A stretch of 38,858 nt of DNA from JBBRNH01 sp038230415 (GCA_038230415.1 JBBRNH010000053.1:1-38858); one strand, 5' to 3'; counted from the first letter of the stretch, positions 15,105 to 23,393 are shown. Numbers and translations are program-made. Notes: a model not told the origin generated them from the sequence alone.

Positions 15105-16079
15105 AATGCTTTTCAGAACCTCTTTCAGCACCGCCTGGGCCGACCATTCGCGGTTTGCGGCCTGCTCGATCACTAAACTCTGGGGCGAGTCCAGCACACC
15201 GTCGGTCACTTTCATGTTTCGGCGCAGGGGCAGGCAGTGCATAAACTTGCCGTTGTTGGTGCGGGCCATGTCGTCTGTGGTCACCACCCATGCCGGGTCT
15301 TGCGTCAGCACCTGTCCATAATGCGTGTAAGACGACCAGTTTTTGCCGTAGATAAAGTCGGCCCCGTCAAAGGCTTCGTCGCGGTTGTGGGTCACGCGGG
15401 CATTGCCCACAAAAGCCGGGTCGAGGTAATAGCCGTCGGGATGGGTAATCACAAGGTCAACGGGCCGGGCGTTCATCCATTCGCAAAACGAGTTGGCAAC
15501 GGCCTGGGGCAAGGGCTTAAAGTGGGGCAGCCACGTCAGCACCACCTTGGGGCGGGCGGGCAGCGTGGGCGAGGCCCGGCGTACTTCGTCAATCGTAATG
15601 CAGTCGGCGAGGGATTGCAGCGGGTGGCGCGTGGCCGATTCGAGGTTGATGATCGGCACCCCGGCGTATTTCACAAACTGGCTCATCACCTGCTCGCGGT
15701 AGTCGAGGTTGCGGTCGCGGAGGTCGGCAAAGGCGCGAACGGCCAGTATATCGCAGTAACGGCCCATCACGGCGGCTGCTTCTTTAATATGCTCGGCTTT
15801 GTCGCCGTTCATGATAATGGGTCGTTCGGGGGTTCCGTCTTCCATTTCAAGCCCCCACGAATCCTGCCCGACGTTCATCACGATAACGTCCATGCCGAGG
15901 TTTCGGGCGGCTTTTTGGGTACTGAGCCGGGTGCGAAGGCTGGAATTGAAAAACAGCAGGCCAATGGTTTTGCGTTTGCCGAGGGTTTCGTCGGCAAAAG
16001 GGTTGGCTTTGGCATCGAGACCGCTCTGGATGAGGGCATCGAGGTCGGTCACGTCGTGGAGGGAAAGGAAATGGTTCAT
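15102..16079 (-). CDS. argF: N-succinyl- or N-acetyl-ornithine carbamoyltransferase
   Basis: A 325-residue transcarbamylase of the acylornithine branch (ArgF'). It carries the carbamoyl-phosphate loop FNSSLRTRLSTQKAA (44-58), HPLQSLAD, and MHCLPLRRN near the C-terminus, the last being a hallmark of acetyl/succinyl-ornithine enzymes. The reaction makes N-acylcitrulline from N-acylornithine. The substrate-selective residue in the NGDKxEH loop is Ala95. The well-studied Bacteroides fragilis succinyl enzyme has Pro (residue 90) and the Xanthomonas acetyl enzyme has Glu (residue 92) at that place. It is preceded by repeat copy B and followed by copy A. The start at 16079 gives the standard N-terminus (MNHFLSLHDV). 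Confidence 0.93.
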   Translation of the reverse strand: MNHFLSLHDVTDLDALIQSGLDAKANPFADETLGKRKTIGLLFFNSSLRTRLSTQKAARNLGMDVIVMNVGQDSWGLEMEDGTPERPIIMNGDKAEHIKEAAAVMGRYCDILAVRAFADLRDRNLDYREQVMSQFVKYAGVPIINLESATRHPLQSLADCITIDEVRRASPTLPARPKVVLTWLPHFKPLPQAVANSFCEWMNARPVDLVITHPDGYYLDPAFVGNARVTHNRDEAFDGADFIYGKNWSSYTHYGQVLTQDPAWVVTTDDMARTNNGKFMHCLPLRRNMKVTDGVLDSPQSLVIEQAANREWSAQAVLKEVLKSI

Positions 16080-16103
16080 TGTTGTTTTTTACCGCAAAGG
16101 TTT

Positions 16104-16143
16104 TTTTAACACAGAGGTACGGAGGTTTCACAGAGGTCACGGA
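16104..16143. repeat. CACAGAGG element, half copy B
   Basis: A single arm of the same repeat: TTTTTTAACACAGAGG, then GGAGGTTTCACAGAGGTCACGG. It sits between the GxxExxY gene stop and the argF start. The partner arm is missing, so no hairpin forms here. Confidence 0.75.
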
Positions 16144-16181
16144 TATTCTTACAGCGGTATAAACAGCGTGGCTACAGCGGG

Positions 16182-16559
16182 TCAGTAACCGTTGGCGATA
16201 CGCCTGATTCCTTTGGTAAGAACGGCCACATTAAAGTTTATAAGTAGTCCTAATCGGCAGTTCGCCAATCGCAGATAAGTTAGCGTTTGTGCAACATGAA
16301 CATCATTCAGAGCTTCAACAGCTTTCAATTCAAGTATTAGCTGGCGTTCAACGAACAAATCAAGTTTAAAACCAACATCTAATTTTATCGCATCATAGAT
16401 AACAGGCATCGGCTTTTGACGCTCAAAAAACAAGCCAGCATTGTCTAATTCGTAGCTTAGACATTCTTCATAAACTGATTCCAATAAACCCGGCCCTAAC
16501 TGACGATGAACTTTAATTGCCAGGCCAATTACTTGCTGTGATAACTCATTTTCGATCAT
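16182..16559 (-). CDS. GxxExxY protein, PD-(D/E)XK-like nuclease fold
   Basis: A 125-residue protein with the family signature GLLESVY (residues 24-30: Gly24, Glu27, Tyr30) and a nuclease-like set Asp67 (FKLDLFVE), Glu77 and Lys79 (LILELKA), matching D...ExK. Structural classification of the family (PF13366) as PD-(D/E)XK is known; its cellular role is not. It interrupts the arginine genes: argD is upstream, argF downstream, all on the minus strand. A perfect 42-bp hairpin repeat stands directly before it and a half copy directly after. It is slightly AT-richer than argD and argF. My recollection is that GxxExxY genes elsewhere often begin within CACAGAGG-type repeats, which makes the association here more than chance; this needs a genome search. 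Confidence 0.9.
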   Translation of the reverse strand: MIENELSQQVIGLAIKVHRQLGPGLLESVYEECLSYELDNAGLFFERQKPMPVIYDAIKLDVGFKLDLFVERQLILELKAVEALNDVHVAQTLTYLRLANCRLGLLINFNVAVLTKGIRRIANGY

Positions 16560-16584
16560 TCTTGGGGTTTATTTTGAGACGGAA

Positions 16585-16709
16585 CATTTTAACACAGAGG
16601 CACAGAGGTTGCACGAAGGTCACGGAGAAATGAACAGTATTGCCTAAAATATTTAGTTCTTTAAAACTCCGTGACCTTCGTGCAACCTCTGTGCCTCTGT
16701 GTTAAAATG
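16585..16709. repeat. CACAGAGG hairpin element, copy C (42-bp perfect arms)
   Basis: The arms 16585-16626 and 16668-16709 are exact reverse complements over 42 bases, with a 41-base loop closely matching the loop of copy A. It occupies the gap between argD and the GxxExxY gene. A further partial repeat tail (GTGTGCTTTTGTGTTAAAA) runs on to about 16730. Confidence 0.95.
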
Positions 16710-16740
16710 TTGTGTGCTTTTGTGTTAAAACCATTTACGT

Positions 16741-17859
16741 TTAAAAAGAACCTAACGCTGATAAAAACAAATCAGCTTCGGCAATTCCGACCGCCAGCGA
16801 CGGCAACAGCCGCACGGTATTTTTGCCCGAAACGCCGGTGAAAATTTTATGGGTAAACAGCAGTTTGTTTCGCAAATCAGTCACCGGAAAATCGTACTCG
16901 ATACCGATCATCAGCCCCCGGCCCCGGAGTTCTTTATACCCGCCGATGTCCTGAATCCCTTCGGCTAAATATTCCCCGATGTCGGTGGCGTTTTGCATCA
17001 GGTTTTCGTCGCGCATGATGTCAAGCACGGCAATGGCGGCTGTGCAGGCGAGGTGATTCCCGCCAAACGTAGTGCCGAGCAAGCCGTAGCTGGCGTTGAA
17101 TTTGGGCGAGATGAGAATACCGCCGATTGGGAAACCGTTGCCCATACCCTTTGCCATCGAGATAATATCGGCCTCGATACCGCTGAACTGGTGCGAGAAA
17201 AACCGCCCCGACCGTCCGTAGCCGCACTGCACGGCATCGGCAATCAGCACGGCCCCGGTTTCGTCGCAGCGTTTTCTAATTGCCTGCCAAAACTCGTCGG
17301 TTGCCACGTGAATACCGCCCACGCCCTGAATCCCTTCCACAATCACAGCCGCCGTTTGGTCGGTGATGCCATCGTGCAGAGCTTGTAAATCATTGAATGG
17401 CAGGAAGGTAACGTGTTTGTTGTAGTTCACCGGGGCCACAATGCTCAGGTTATCGGTAGCGGCAACGGCCCCGGCGGTGCGCCCGTGAAACGCCCCGGTG
17501 AATGCCACCACACCCGTCCGCCCGGTATGAAACGAGGCCAATTTCAGCGCGTTTTCGTTGGCTTCGGCCCCGGAGTTACACAGAAACAGCGCGTAATCGG
17601 GGTGGCCCGACAGTGCGCCGAGTTTATCGGCCAGTTCCTGCTGCAAGGGTATCCTGACCGAGTTCGAGTAAAACGAAATTTTGTGGAGTTGATCGGTCAA
17701 CGCCTGCACGTAGCGAGGGTGCGTGTGGCCGACCGAGATCACGGCATGACCGCCGTACATATCGAGGTAGCGGGTGTCGGTGGTGTCCCAGAGGTAGCTG
17801 CCCTCGGCCCGAACGGGTTCGATGTCGTTGAGGGGATAAACGTTAAAGAGCGTCGCCAT
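16741..17859 (-). CDS. argD: acetylornithine/succinylornithine aminotransferase
   Basis: A 372-residue class III PLP aminotransferase that converts N-acylglutamate semialdehyde to N-acylornithine. It has CNSGAEANENALKLAS (94-109; PLP phosphate region), TGAFHGRT (121-128), the aspartate motif LIADAVQCGYGRSG (205-218) and the Schiff-base lysine Lys237 in SMAKGMGNGFP. Usual family wording in the aspartate region is DEVQ; here it is DAVQ, a conservative oddity. Length is somewhat shorter than the 390-400 typical, with a compact N-terminus. It precedes the GxxExxY, argF and argB genes on the same strand, and follows an alpha/beta hydrolase gene after 51 bases. The group lacks argC, argG, argH and argJ/E, which must lie elsewhere. 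Confidence 0.93.
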   Translation of the reverse strand: MATLFNVYPLNDIEPVRAEGSYLWDTTDTRYLDMYGGHAVISVGHTHPRYVQALTDQLHKISFYSNSVRIPLQQELADKLGALSGHPDYALFLCNSGAEANENALKLASFHTGRTGVVAFTGAFHGRTAGAVAATDNLSIVAPVNYNKHVTFLPFNDLQALHDGITDQTAAVIVEGIQGVGGIHVATDEFWQAIRKRCDETGAVLIADAVQCGYGRSGRFFSHQFSGIEADIISMAKGMGNGFPIGGILISPKFNASYGLLGTTFGGNHLACTAAIAVLDIMRDENLMQNATDIGEYLAEGIQDIGGYKELRGRGLMIGIEYDFPVTDLRNKLLFTHKIFTGVSGKNTVRLLPSLAVGIAEADLFLSALGSF

Positions 17860-17910
17860 TCGCAGAAAGTCGGTTGTGTTGCCGAAAAAGTAAGCCGCGA
17901 AGGTACAACA

Positions 17911-18570
17911 TTAGTGCAGGGTCTGAATGGCCTGAGCAACGGCAAGCGCGTGAAATACCAGACAGAAATGGTCGCCGGGAACAACGGTGTAGGGTTCGTC
18001 GGGCGGGCGGACGATGTTGTCGGCGGTGGCGTGAATCCGCAAATCGGGGCCGACCGGCAAAGGCGGCACCGGCGCAAACAACACCGACAACTGCCAGGCA
18101 ATGTAGGCCCGGCGCAGGGTCATCAGCCGGTCGAGCAGCCTGAAATTCAACGCTTTGGATTCGGCGAAGGGATACCGTTTTTTGACGAAATCAACCGCGA
18201 ATTGAGTTTGCAGCAGGCCCGCGTTCGCCATAAACCGCAGCGTTCCCGCGTCATACACCGGCGAAACCACCTTGCGCTGATCGGTAAACGACGCAATCTG
18301 AACCACCGTTGCCCCAGTCACGGCTTTGATTTGGATGGCAATCCAGCCACCCATCGAGTGGCCGATTACCGTGTCGTCGGCGGTGATGTTGTGCTGCTTC
18401 GCCAGAAAAACCGCCAGCGCACGGGCATTGACCGGCGTTTTGCCGGGCCATCGGTCAAACTCGGCTTCTACGCTGATAGCCAGCACGTTGGCCGGTGGCA
18501 GCAGTGGCCGCAGCGCATCGAAGATAGTCGGGTCTTCGGCATAGCCGTGAATCAGAATCAGGCGGTTCAT
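17911..18570 (-). CDS. alpha/beta hydrolase
   Basis: A 219-residue cytosolic alpha/beta hydrolase: an HGY oxyanion region (residues 8-10), nucleophile Ser72 in IGHSMGGW, and an acidic/His pair suggested by HATADNIVRPPD and VPGDHFCLV near the C-terminus. The substrate is unknown. It lies 51 bases before argD on the same strand, with no terminator between, so it may share a transcript with the arginine genes, although no link to arginine synthesis is known for this family. The ATG at 18570 gives the standard beta-strand N-terminus MNRLILIHGY. Confidence 0.85.
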   Translation of the reverse strand: MNRLILIHGYAEDPTIFDALRPLLPPANVLAISVEAEFDRWPGKTPVNARALAVFLAKQHNITADDTVIGHSMGGWIAIQIKAVTGATVVQIASFTDQRKVVSPVYDAGTLRFMANAGLLQTQFAVDFVKKRYPFAESKALNFRLLDRLMTLRRAYIAWQLSVLFAPVPPLPVGPDLRIHATADNIVRPPDEPYTVVPGDHFCLVFHALAVAQAIQTLH

Positions 18571-18658
18571 GGGGAGGGGGCGTTGGTAGGAAACGGGTTT
18601 TGATGCCGGAGCAAATTAGCCGTTATTTGTCAATGAGGCATTTATTCCTCAAACAACT

Positions 18659-19444
18659 ATGGAAAATCAAGGTGGGAGCATCCCCGAAATTAGTGTTGAC
18701 TCAGCCGATTCGATGAATCAGGCTTTACGGTCACTTTACGAAAGCCGACTTCCTGAACTGGTTGGTGAAATTGAGCAGTGTATCGGAAAATGTGGGTGGG
18801 ATCGGGGAAAGGTTTCCAAGCTATTCCTGATGAACGTTGAGGAGGAGTACGCAACCGCCCCGGTGAAGATTCTATTTATCGGTCGGGAAACGTGCGGTTG
18901 GGACACATACAGTGAATCAGACACGGTTGACAAGCTTATGAAGTATTACAAAGACATCACCTACAAGATTGAGAAGCGTACTTCTCCTTTTTGGCAGTTC
19001 CGACAGGATTTCAGTGACGAGTTCGGTATTACTGAGCCTAACTTCAGACGAGCCACGTTGTGGAGTAATTTATCCAAAATAGATGTCGCTAAAAAAAGAC
19101 CACTGGGCTTAGGGTTTGGTAATTTATCACAAGCGTTCATCGGCCTATTCATAGCAGAAATTGAGATTGTGAGGCCGGATATACTGTTAATATTAACAAC
19201 AGACGGCCATTATAAGTGGCACGTCAATAATTACGGCTGGCTTCGTAACGAACCTTTTGACAAAGAGAAGCCATCCGAACTGACGCGCACAGCACTCATA
19301 CCCAAAATGATAGATCATCTCATGGCACCGGGCCGTTTGCCGGAACACACGTATCAAATTAGTCATCCAGGCTATCTACGCCGTAAGCATGGCGGGCATG
19401 ACGAGTTGATTAAGCAATTAGCCTTACTAATCAAAACTGATTGA
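18659..19444 (+). CDS. orphan hypothetical protein, possible uracil-DNA-glycosylase-like fold
   Basis: A 261-residue soluble protein without a firm family match. Features resembling the uracil-DNA glycosylase superfamily are seen in order: a beta-strand plus motif KILFIGRETCGWD (70-82, compare the ILxxGxxP loop), LWSNLSK (134-140), a second strand IVRPDILLILTTDGHYK (170-186), and SHPGYLRRK (235-243, compare the HPS/HPxY loop). The similarity is by eye and weak. Base composition is lower in GC than the flanking genes and the gene stands alone between divergent and convergent neighbours, suggesting transfer. A role in DNA repair, nucleotide handling or defence is possible but unproven. Confidence 0.6.
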   Translation: MENQGGSIPEISVDSADSMNQALRSLYESRLPELVGEIEQCIGKCGWDRGKVSKLFLMNVEEEYATAPVKILFIGRETCGWDTYSESDTVDKLMKYYKDITYKIEKRTSPFWQFRQDFSDEFGITEPNFRRATLWSNLSKIDVAKKRPLGLGFGNLSQAFIGLFIAEIEIVRPDILLILTTDGHYKWHVNNYGWLRNEPFDKEKPSELTRTALIPKMIDHLMAPGRLPEHTYQISHPGYLRRKHGGHDELIKQLALLIKTD

Positions 19445-19451
19445 AATGTCT

Positions 19452-21038
19452 TTACAGCTTGATCTCCCAAATACTCAGCGTATTTACCGTTGCCGTACCG
19501 CCTTCGGCAAAAATTGAGATTCGGCCTTCGTGTTTGGTCGGGAAAACCAGGTCGGTTAAAACGCGCTGCCCGCCGTTGGCAAAAATCTCGACTACCGACG
19601 CATCTGCCAGAATATGGAGTTTCAGTACACCGTTCTGCACGGCAACGGACATGGATTCGACGCTCGGAAAACGGTCGCTGAAGCCCACGTTGCCCGATTT
19701 TGTCCGGTTGAACGACAGGCGTTTGGCTGCCACGTCGTAGGTCAGGGTGCTTTCTTCGCCATCGCTCACGAACAGTTTCAGGCCAACTTTTGTGGCCGAG
19801 CCGAGGTTAATTTCTGCCTCTAACTCGTAGGATTCACCCGTAAAAGCAAGTGGCACGGTTCCGGTCAGGTTCAGGTTGGTTTTGGCGAATGGTTTGCCCC
19901 GTACCGATGCCAGTGAAATGGGATTTTGCACCAGCACATAGCCGTTGGATGTGGCTCGTAAGCTGATTTCGCGCGGCACCGACATCGCGCCTTTAAACGG
20001 TGATGTGGGCAGTTTGTTGGCGTATTCCCAGTCGTTATGCCAGCCAATCATGATGGGTTTTCGAGCCGTTGCTCCCGGATTGGCGGGTAAGTCGTTGATC
20101 GGGATGGCCGCGTAATAATCTTTGCCCCAATCCACTACGTTGGTCCGATTATCAGCCACAAAGCGGGGGCTTTGCTTGTCTTCGGTGAAGGTCGTTCCGT
20201 CAAATTCGCCCACAAAATACTGCATACCGAGGTAGCCTTTCTGGGGGTGGCCCGCCGAAATAAACAGCACCCATTTCGTTGCTTTCGTGGGTTGCCCGGA
20301 TTCGGTCAGCACCGGCACGACCATCAACGCCGGACATTCCCAGACCCGGCTCGTATCTCCGGCTGGTCGAGTCGTCGAACCGCAAAAATGGCTCAGGAGC
20401 GTCCAGTCTTTCAGGTTTTTAGACGAATAAAACGCAGCCCGGTGTTCGGTTGATTTCACGGTTGCCATCACCCATTTTTGCTGCGGGGCATACCAGAACA
20501 CGTTCGGGTCGCGGAACTCCTTGGTTTTCAGGTCAAGCACCGGGTTATTGGCGTATTGCGTCCAGGTTCGGCCCTTGTCGGTGCTGAACGCCAGGTTCTG
20601 GTACTGCGCGGTTTGGGTTTCGCCCTCGGTGACGTTGCCGGTATAAACGGCCACCATACAGTCGGTGGTGCCGGTGGGGCAAAGGCCGCTTTTGTTGCCT
20701 TTGTCCATGACGGCCCCGCCCGAAAAAATGGCGGTGGTGGCTTTCCCGACGGTAAACTGAGGAATGGCGAGGGGCAGATTTTGCCAGTGCAGCAGGTCTT
20801 TGCTCACGGCGTGGCCCCAACTCATGTTGCCCCAGACGTTGGCAACCGGGTTATGCTGGTAAAAGAGGTGGTATTCACCGGCGTAATAAATCAGGCCATT
20901 GGGGTCGTTAATCCAGTTTTTCGGGGCCGTAAAATGATACCGGGGCCGGTAGGGTTCGGGTTGAGACTGGCCGGTGGCAACCGGGCCGATGGTCATTAGC
21001 AAGGCAATGGCCCTAAAAAGAGCAGGGGCAGTTCGCAT
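19452..21038 (-). CDS. GH32 fructan hydrolase (levanase/inulinase/invertase type)
   Basis: A 528-residue exported enzyme cleaving beta-fructosides. A signal peptide (about 1-24, ending near VATGQSQ) is followed by the five-bladed propeller with all three acidic signatures: WINDPNG with nucleophile Asp45 (42-48), FRDPNVFW with transition-state stabiliser Asp177, and VWECPAL with acid/base Glu234. The C-terminal 150 residues (SYELEAEINLGS to TVNTLSIWEIKL) form the usual beta-sandwich, with the typical late motif VVEIFANGG. Whether levan, inulin or sucrose is preferred cannot be read. The next gene upstream on the same strand is a broken T9SS substrate, with a 24-bp tandem repeat between them; no SusC/SusD pair is seen in the window. 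Confidence 0.94.
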   Translation of the reverse strand: MRTAPALFRAIALLMTIGPVATGQSQPEPYRPRYHFTAPKNWINDPNGLIYYAGEYHLFYQHNPVANVWGNMSWGHAVSKDLLHWQNLPLAIPQFTVGKATTAIFSGGAVMDKGNKSGLCPTGTTDCMVAVYTGNVTEGETQTAQYQNLAFSTDKGRTWTQYANNPVLDLKTKEFRDPNVFWYAPQQKWVMATVKSTEHRAAFYSSKNLKDWTLLSHFCGSTTRPAGDTSRVWECPALMVVPVLTESGQPTKATKWVLFISAGHPQKGYLGMQYFVGEFDGTTFTEDKQSPRFVADNRTNVVDWGKDYYAAIPINDLPANPGATARKPIMIGWHNDWEYANKLPTSPFKGAMSVPREISLRATSNGYVLVQNPISLASVRGKPFAKTNLNLTGTVPLAFTGESYELEAEINLGSATKVGLKLFVSDGEESTLTYDVAAKRLSFNRTKSGNVGFSDRFPSVESMSVAVQNGVLKLHILADASVVEIFANGGQRVLTDLVFPTKHEGRISIFAEGGTATVNTLSIWEIKL

Positions 21039-21106
21039 GATGAATTCAGGAAAAGTCCGTAAAAATACAGATGAATCCGCCGATTTGCTGGTGATGTCCC
21101 AACCGC

Positions 21107-21178
21107 TTACTGACGCGGGTTTCCGCCCGTTTACTGACGCGGGTTTCCATTCCTTTAGTGACGCGGGTTTCCACCCAC
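21107..21178. repeat. three tandem copies of a 24-bp unit
   Basis: The units start at 21107, 21131 and 21155. Each has TTA(C/G)TGACGCGGGTTTCC followed by six variable bases. On the minus strand this reads as an eight-residue repeat (ETRVSKRA-like). It fills the gap between the stop of the broken T9SS gene and the GH32 start. Confidence 0.85.
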
Positions 21179-21179
21179 G

Positions 21180-22568
21180 CTACTCCTCCTTTATGACCGT
21201 CACCCAGCCCTTGATGGTGCGCTTGAGGTCGTCGTTGGTCAGCCCGTAGTAATACACCCCCGACGGGACATCCTCGGCCCGCCAGTCGTTGGCGTAGGGC
21301 AGGGCAGCATACACCCGCCTGCCCCACCGATTATAGACATCCAGCCGCCAGGGGCGCGACTGGATGTTGGGGATGACAAAGGCATCGTTCTTGCCGTCTC
21401 CGTTGGGGGTGAAGACGTTGGGAACCGCGCCGGGGCAATCATCGTAACGAACGGTGATGGTGTCGGCGATGGGGCAGAAGGCCGACGGCACCCGCACCGA
21501 GTACGTCCCGGCCTGCGAAACGGTCAGGGTCGAATCGTGGGAACCGTCGCTCCACTACAAAGCGCGTTTGGCGGGGTAATCGGGGTTGAGGGTGAGGGTT
21601 TCACCCTAACACAGCACCGTATCGGCGGGCAGGTGAAGGGGCGGCTCAATGGTAATGTGGATACTGTCGGTGACGGCATACTGCCCGGTGGTGGCCGTGA
21701 CGAAGTAGGTACCGGCTTTGGTAACGGTGCGGGTCAGGGCCGTGCTGCCATCGTCCCAACGGTAGGTAGTGGGCGGCAGGTTCTTGACCCGCAGGGTGGC
21801 CGACTGCCCCATGCACAGGGTGGTATCAGGGCCTAAGTTAGGGACGGTAGCGGTGATGTTGGTTTCCGTGACGTAAATGTCATCAATGTAATAGTAGGCT
21901 CTGGTGCCGCCCGAATAGACGTTTTCATTTCTGAAGACAGTCACTTTGGTATGTATGTCATCGAAAAAATTCCCGACTGTCAGATACTCAAATGCCTTAT
22001 CAGCCACAAAGAAGCCCGATACTTTATACCATTTGTTATCGGTAGCGATTACGGTGGTATCATTTATCTGTGGCTTGGCGGCAATCAAATGGCCTATATC
22101 TGGAAACACTTCATTAATGATGACCGGGTCTTCTGATAAATACAGACCGAGGTTATTTGAATAGGCTGTCGTGATTAGACTGGGAGAGACATACATTTCG
22201 CCATAGTACATCTTGCCGATTGCCAATGGTTGTTTTAGTTTCACTTGCATATATTCACGAATAACGCGTTTTGTTGTGTATGGATAATGCGTATATAGAC
22301 CTATAAAAAAATTGCCAGTGTGTGCCGCTATTTGATTCGTTGACGTATTTGAACAAATACTTACTTTGGTTGAATCTTTATTCCAAACATCAGTAGTTCC
22401 GCCTGTTGGTACATACCAATCGGCAAAGTATTCAGTAACATATCTTGGGGCATCCAAAATTCCGCATGGATATTTTACATATTCCTCAAAACTCGGATTA
22501 GGAACGAGATTTTGAGTTTTTGCGGACAAACTGATGAACGTGATGAAAATTACAAAAATTAATCTCAT
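21180..22568 (-). pseudogene. secreted T9SS-sorted protein interrupted by two in-frame TAG codons
   Basis: Read on the minus strand from the ATG at 22568, the frame gives a signal peptide (MRLIFVIFITFISLSAKTQ), an NLVPNPSFEEY-type carbohydrate-binding-like domain (about 20-230) and PKD-like segments (GPDTTLCMGQSATLRV). It then meets TAG at 21606-21608 and again at 21555-21557, 17 codons later. Beyond them the same frame continues with WSDGSHDSTLTVSQAGTYSVRV and a complete CHU_C/gliding-motility C-terminal domain (VFTPNGDGKNDAFVI, YNRWGRRVY, SGVYYYGL) ending at 21180. Both stops fall where glutamine (CAG) is expected (LC-Q-GETLTL and AL-Q-WSDGS). Loss of the C-terminal domain should prevent T9SS export, so this is a recent pseudogene unless TAG is read through. 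Confidence 0.8.
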
Positions 22569-22654
22569 AGTCTACAGATGATTGAAGTTAAAAAAATAGC
22601 GTCTAAGTTCTTATTGGTTTCCAGATAAATGTATGATAACCAACAACCACCCGC

Positions 22655-23326
22655 TCAACTCAACATTCCCGAAATGGTATTGATCGTCAGCGCGACGATA
22701 ATGGCGTTGAAGAAGAACGACAACAAGCCGTGCGCCAGGGCCAATCGGCGCATTTCTTTCGATGACACGGCCACGTCAGACACCTGACCCGTCATACCGA
22801 TGACGAAGGCGAAGTAGGCAAAATCGAGGTAATCCGGCTCGTCATCGTCCGGGAATTGTAAACCACCGGCGGGGCCGCTGTTCTCGTCGTCGCTGTCATC
22901 GTCATCGTAGTACAGGTGAGCATACCGCATCGTGAATACGGTATGCACCAATGCCCAGGCACTCACCACCGACAGCCCCGACAAGGCCACGTGTCCCGCC
23001 AAATCAAACCGGGACATGGTTTTGAGCTCGGCCAGCAGTCCCACAACGGCAAACACACTGGCGGCTGCCGCCAAAATAACGAACACAAAAATCAGGGTTC
23101 GGCTACTGTCCTGAAGCCGGTAGAACTGCTTCATTTCGTGGGGTTTCACCCGGAAGATCGTCAGCCAGATCAGGCCCAGCACCGTTAGCGCGTAGGCAAG
23201 CCAGATCAGCACGAGTCGCGTCGGCCAAAGCACGGTTTGGGGAATCACCGCAGCCACTAACAGCGCAACACCAATGGCGATCAGTAGCCGGTAGTGAGCG
23301 TCTAACCGACTGATTTGTTGAATCAT
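22655..23326 (-). CDS. DUF1345 family membrane protein
   Basis: A 223-residue inner-membrane protein with about five spans (near 15-30, 35-60, 75-97, 107-130 and 197-220). It carries the DUF1345 signature block PDYLDFAYFAFVIGMTGQVSDVAVSSKEMRRLALAHGLLSFFFNAIIVALTIN near the C-terminus, the most conserved part of this family. An unusual acidic stretch (YYDDDDSDDENSG, about 138-150) interrupts the region before that block, probably in a loop. Function in the family is unknown. The next gene upstream on this strand ends at 23435, behind a strong terminator, so this gene has its own promoter. Confidence 0.88.
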   Translation of the reverse strand: MIQQISRLDAHYRLLIAIGVALLVAAVIPQTVLWPTRLVLIWLAYALTVLGLIWLTIFRVKPHEMKQFYRLQDSSRTLIFVFVILAAAASVFAVVGLLAELKTMSRFDLAGHVALSGLSVVSAWALVHTVFTMRYAHLYYDDDDSDDENSGPAGGLQFPDDDEPDYLDFAYFAFVIGMTGQVSDVAVSSKEMRRLALAHGLLSFFFNAIIVALTINTISGMLS

Positions 23327-23343
23327 AATCGTGGGAATTAGCT

Positions 23344-23393
23344 AAAAAAAATCGGCGCAACTGTTTTCCGTCAAAGAAAACAGTTGCGCCGAT
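23344..23393 (-). terminator. 18-bp perfect hairpin plus U-run, terminator for the lipoprotein gene
   Basis: The arms 23351-23368 and 23376-23393 pair perfectly around a 7-base loop. On the minus strand the hairpin is followed by a T7 run (23344-23350), 42 bases after the lipoprotein stop. Confidence 0.9.

Noticed and set aside
15237..16109. 290-codon plus-strand frame opposite argF
   Set aside because: Antisense shadow of a well-conserved enzyme gene.
14988..16709. Arginine-responsive riboswitch or ARG-box leader between the arginine genes
   Set aside because: The same sequence recurs three times, mostly as symmetrical hairpins in intergenic gaps, including next to a non-arginine gene; this is a dispersed repeat.
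17413..18603. 396-codon plus-strand frame opposite argD and the alpha/beta hydrolase
   Set aside because: It spans two good minus-strand genes and the gap between them, with no recognisable motif.
21555..21608. TAG recoding (alternative genetic code) as explanation for the two in-frame stops
   Set aside because: Several intact genes in the window end in TAG, and no suppressor tRNA is present in the window.
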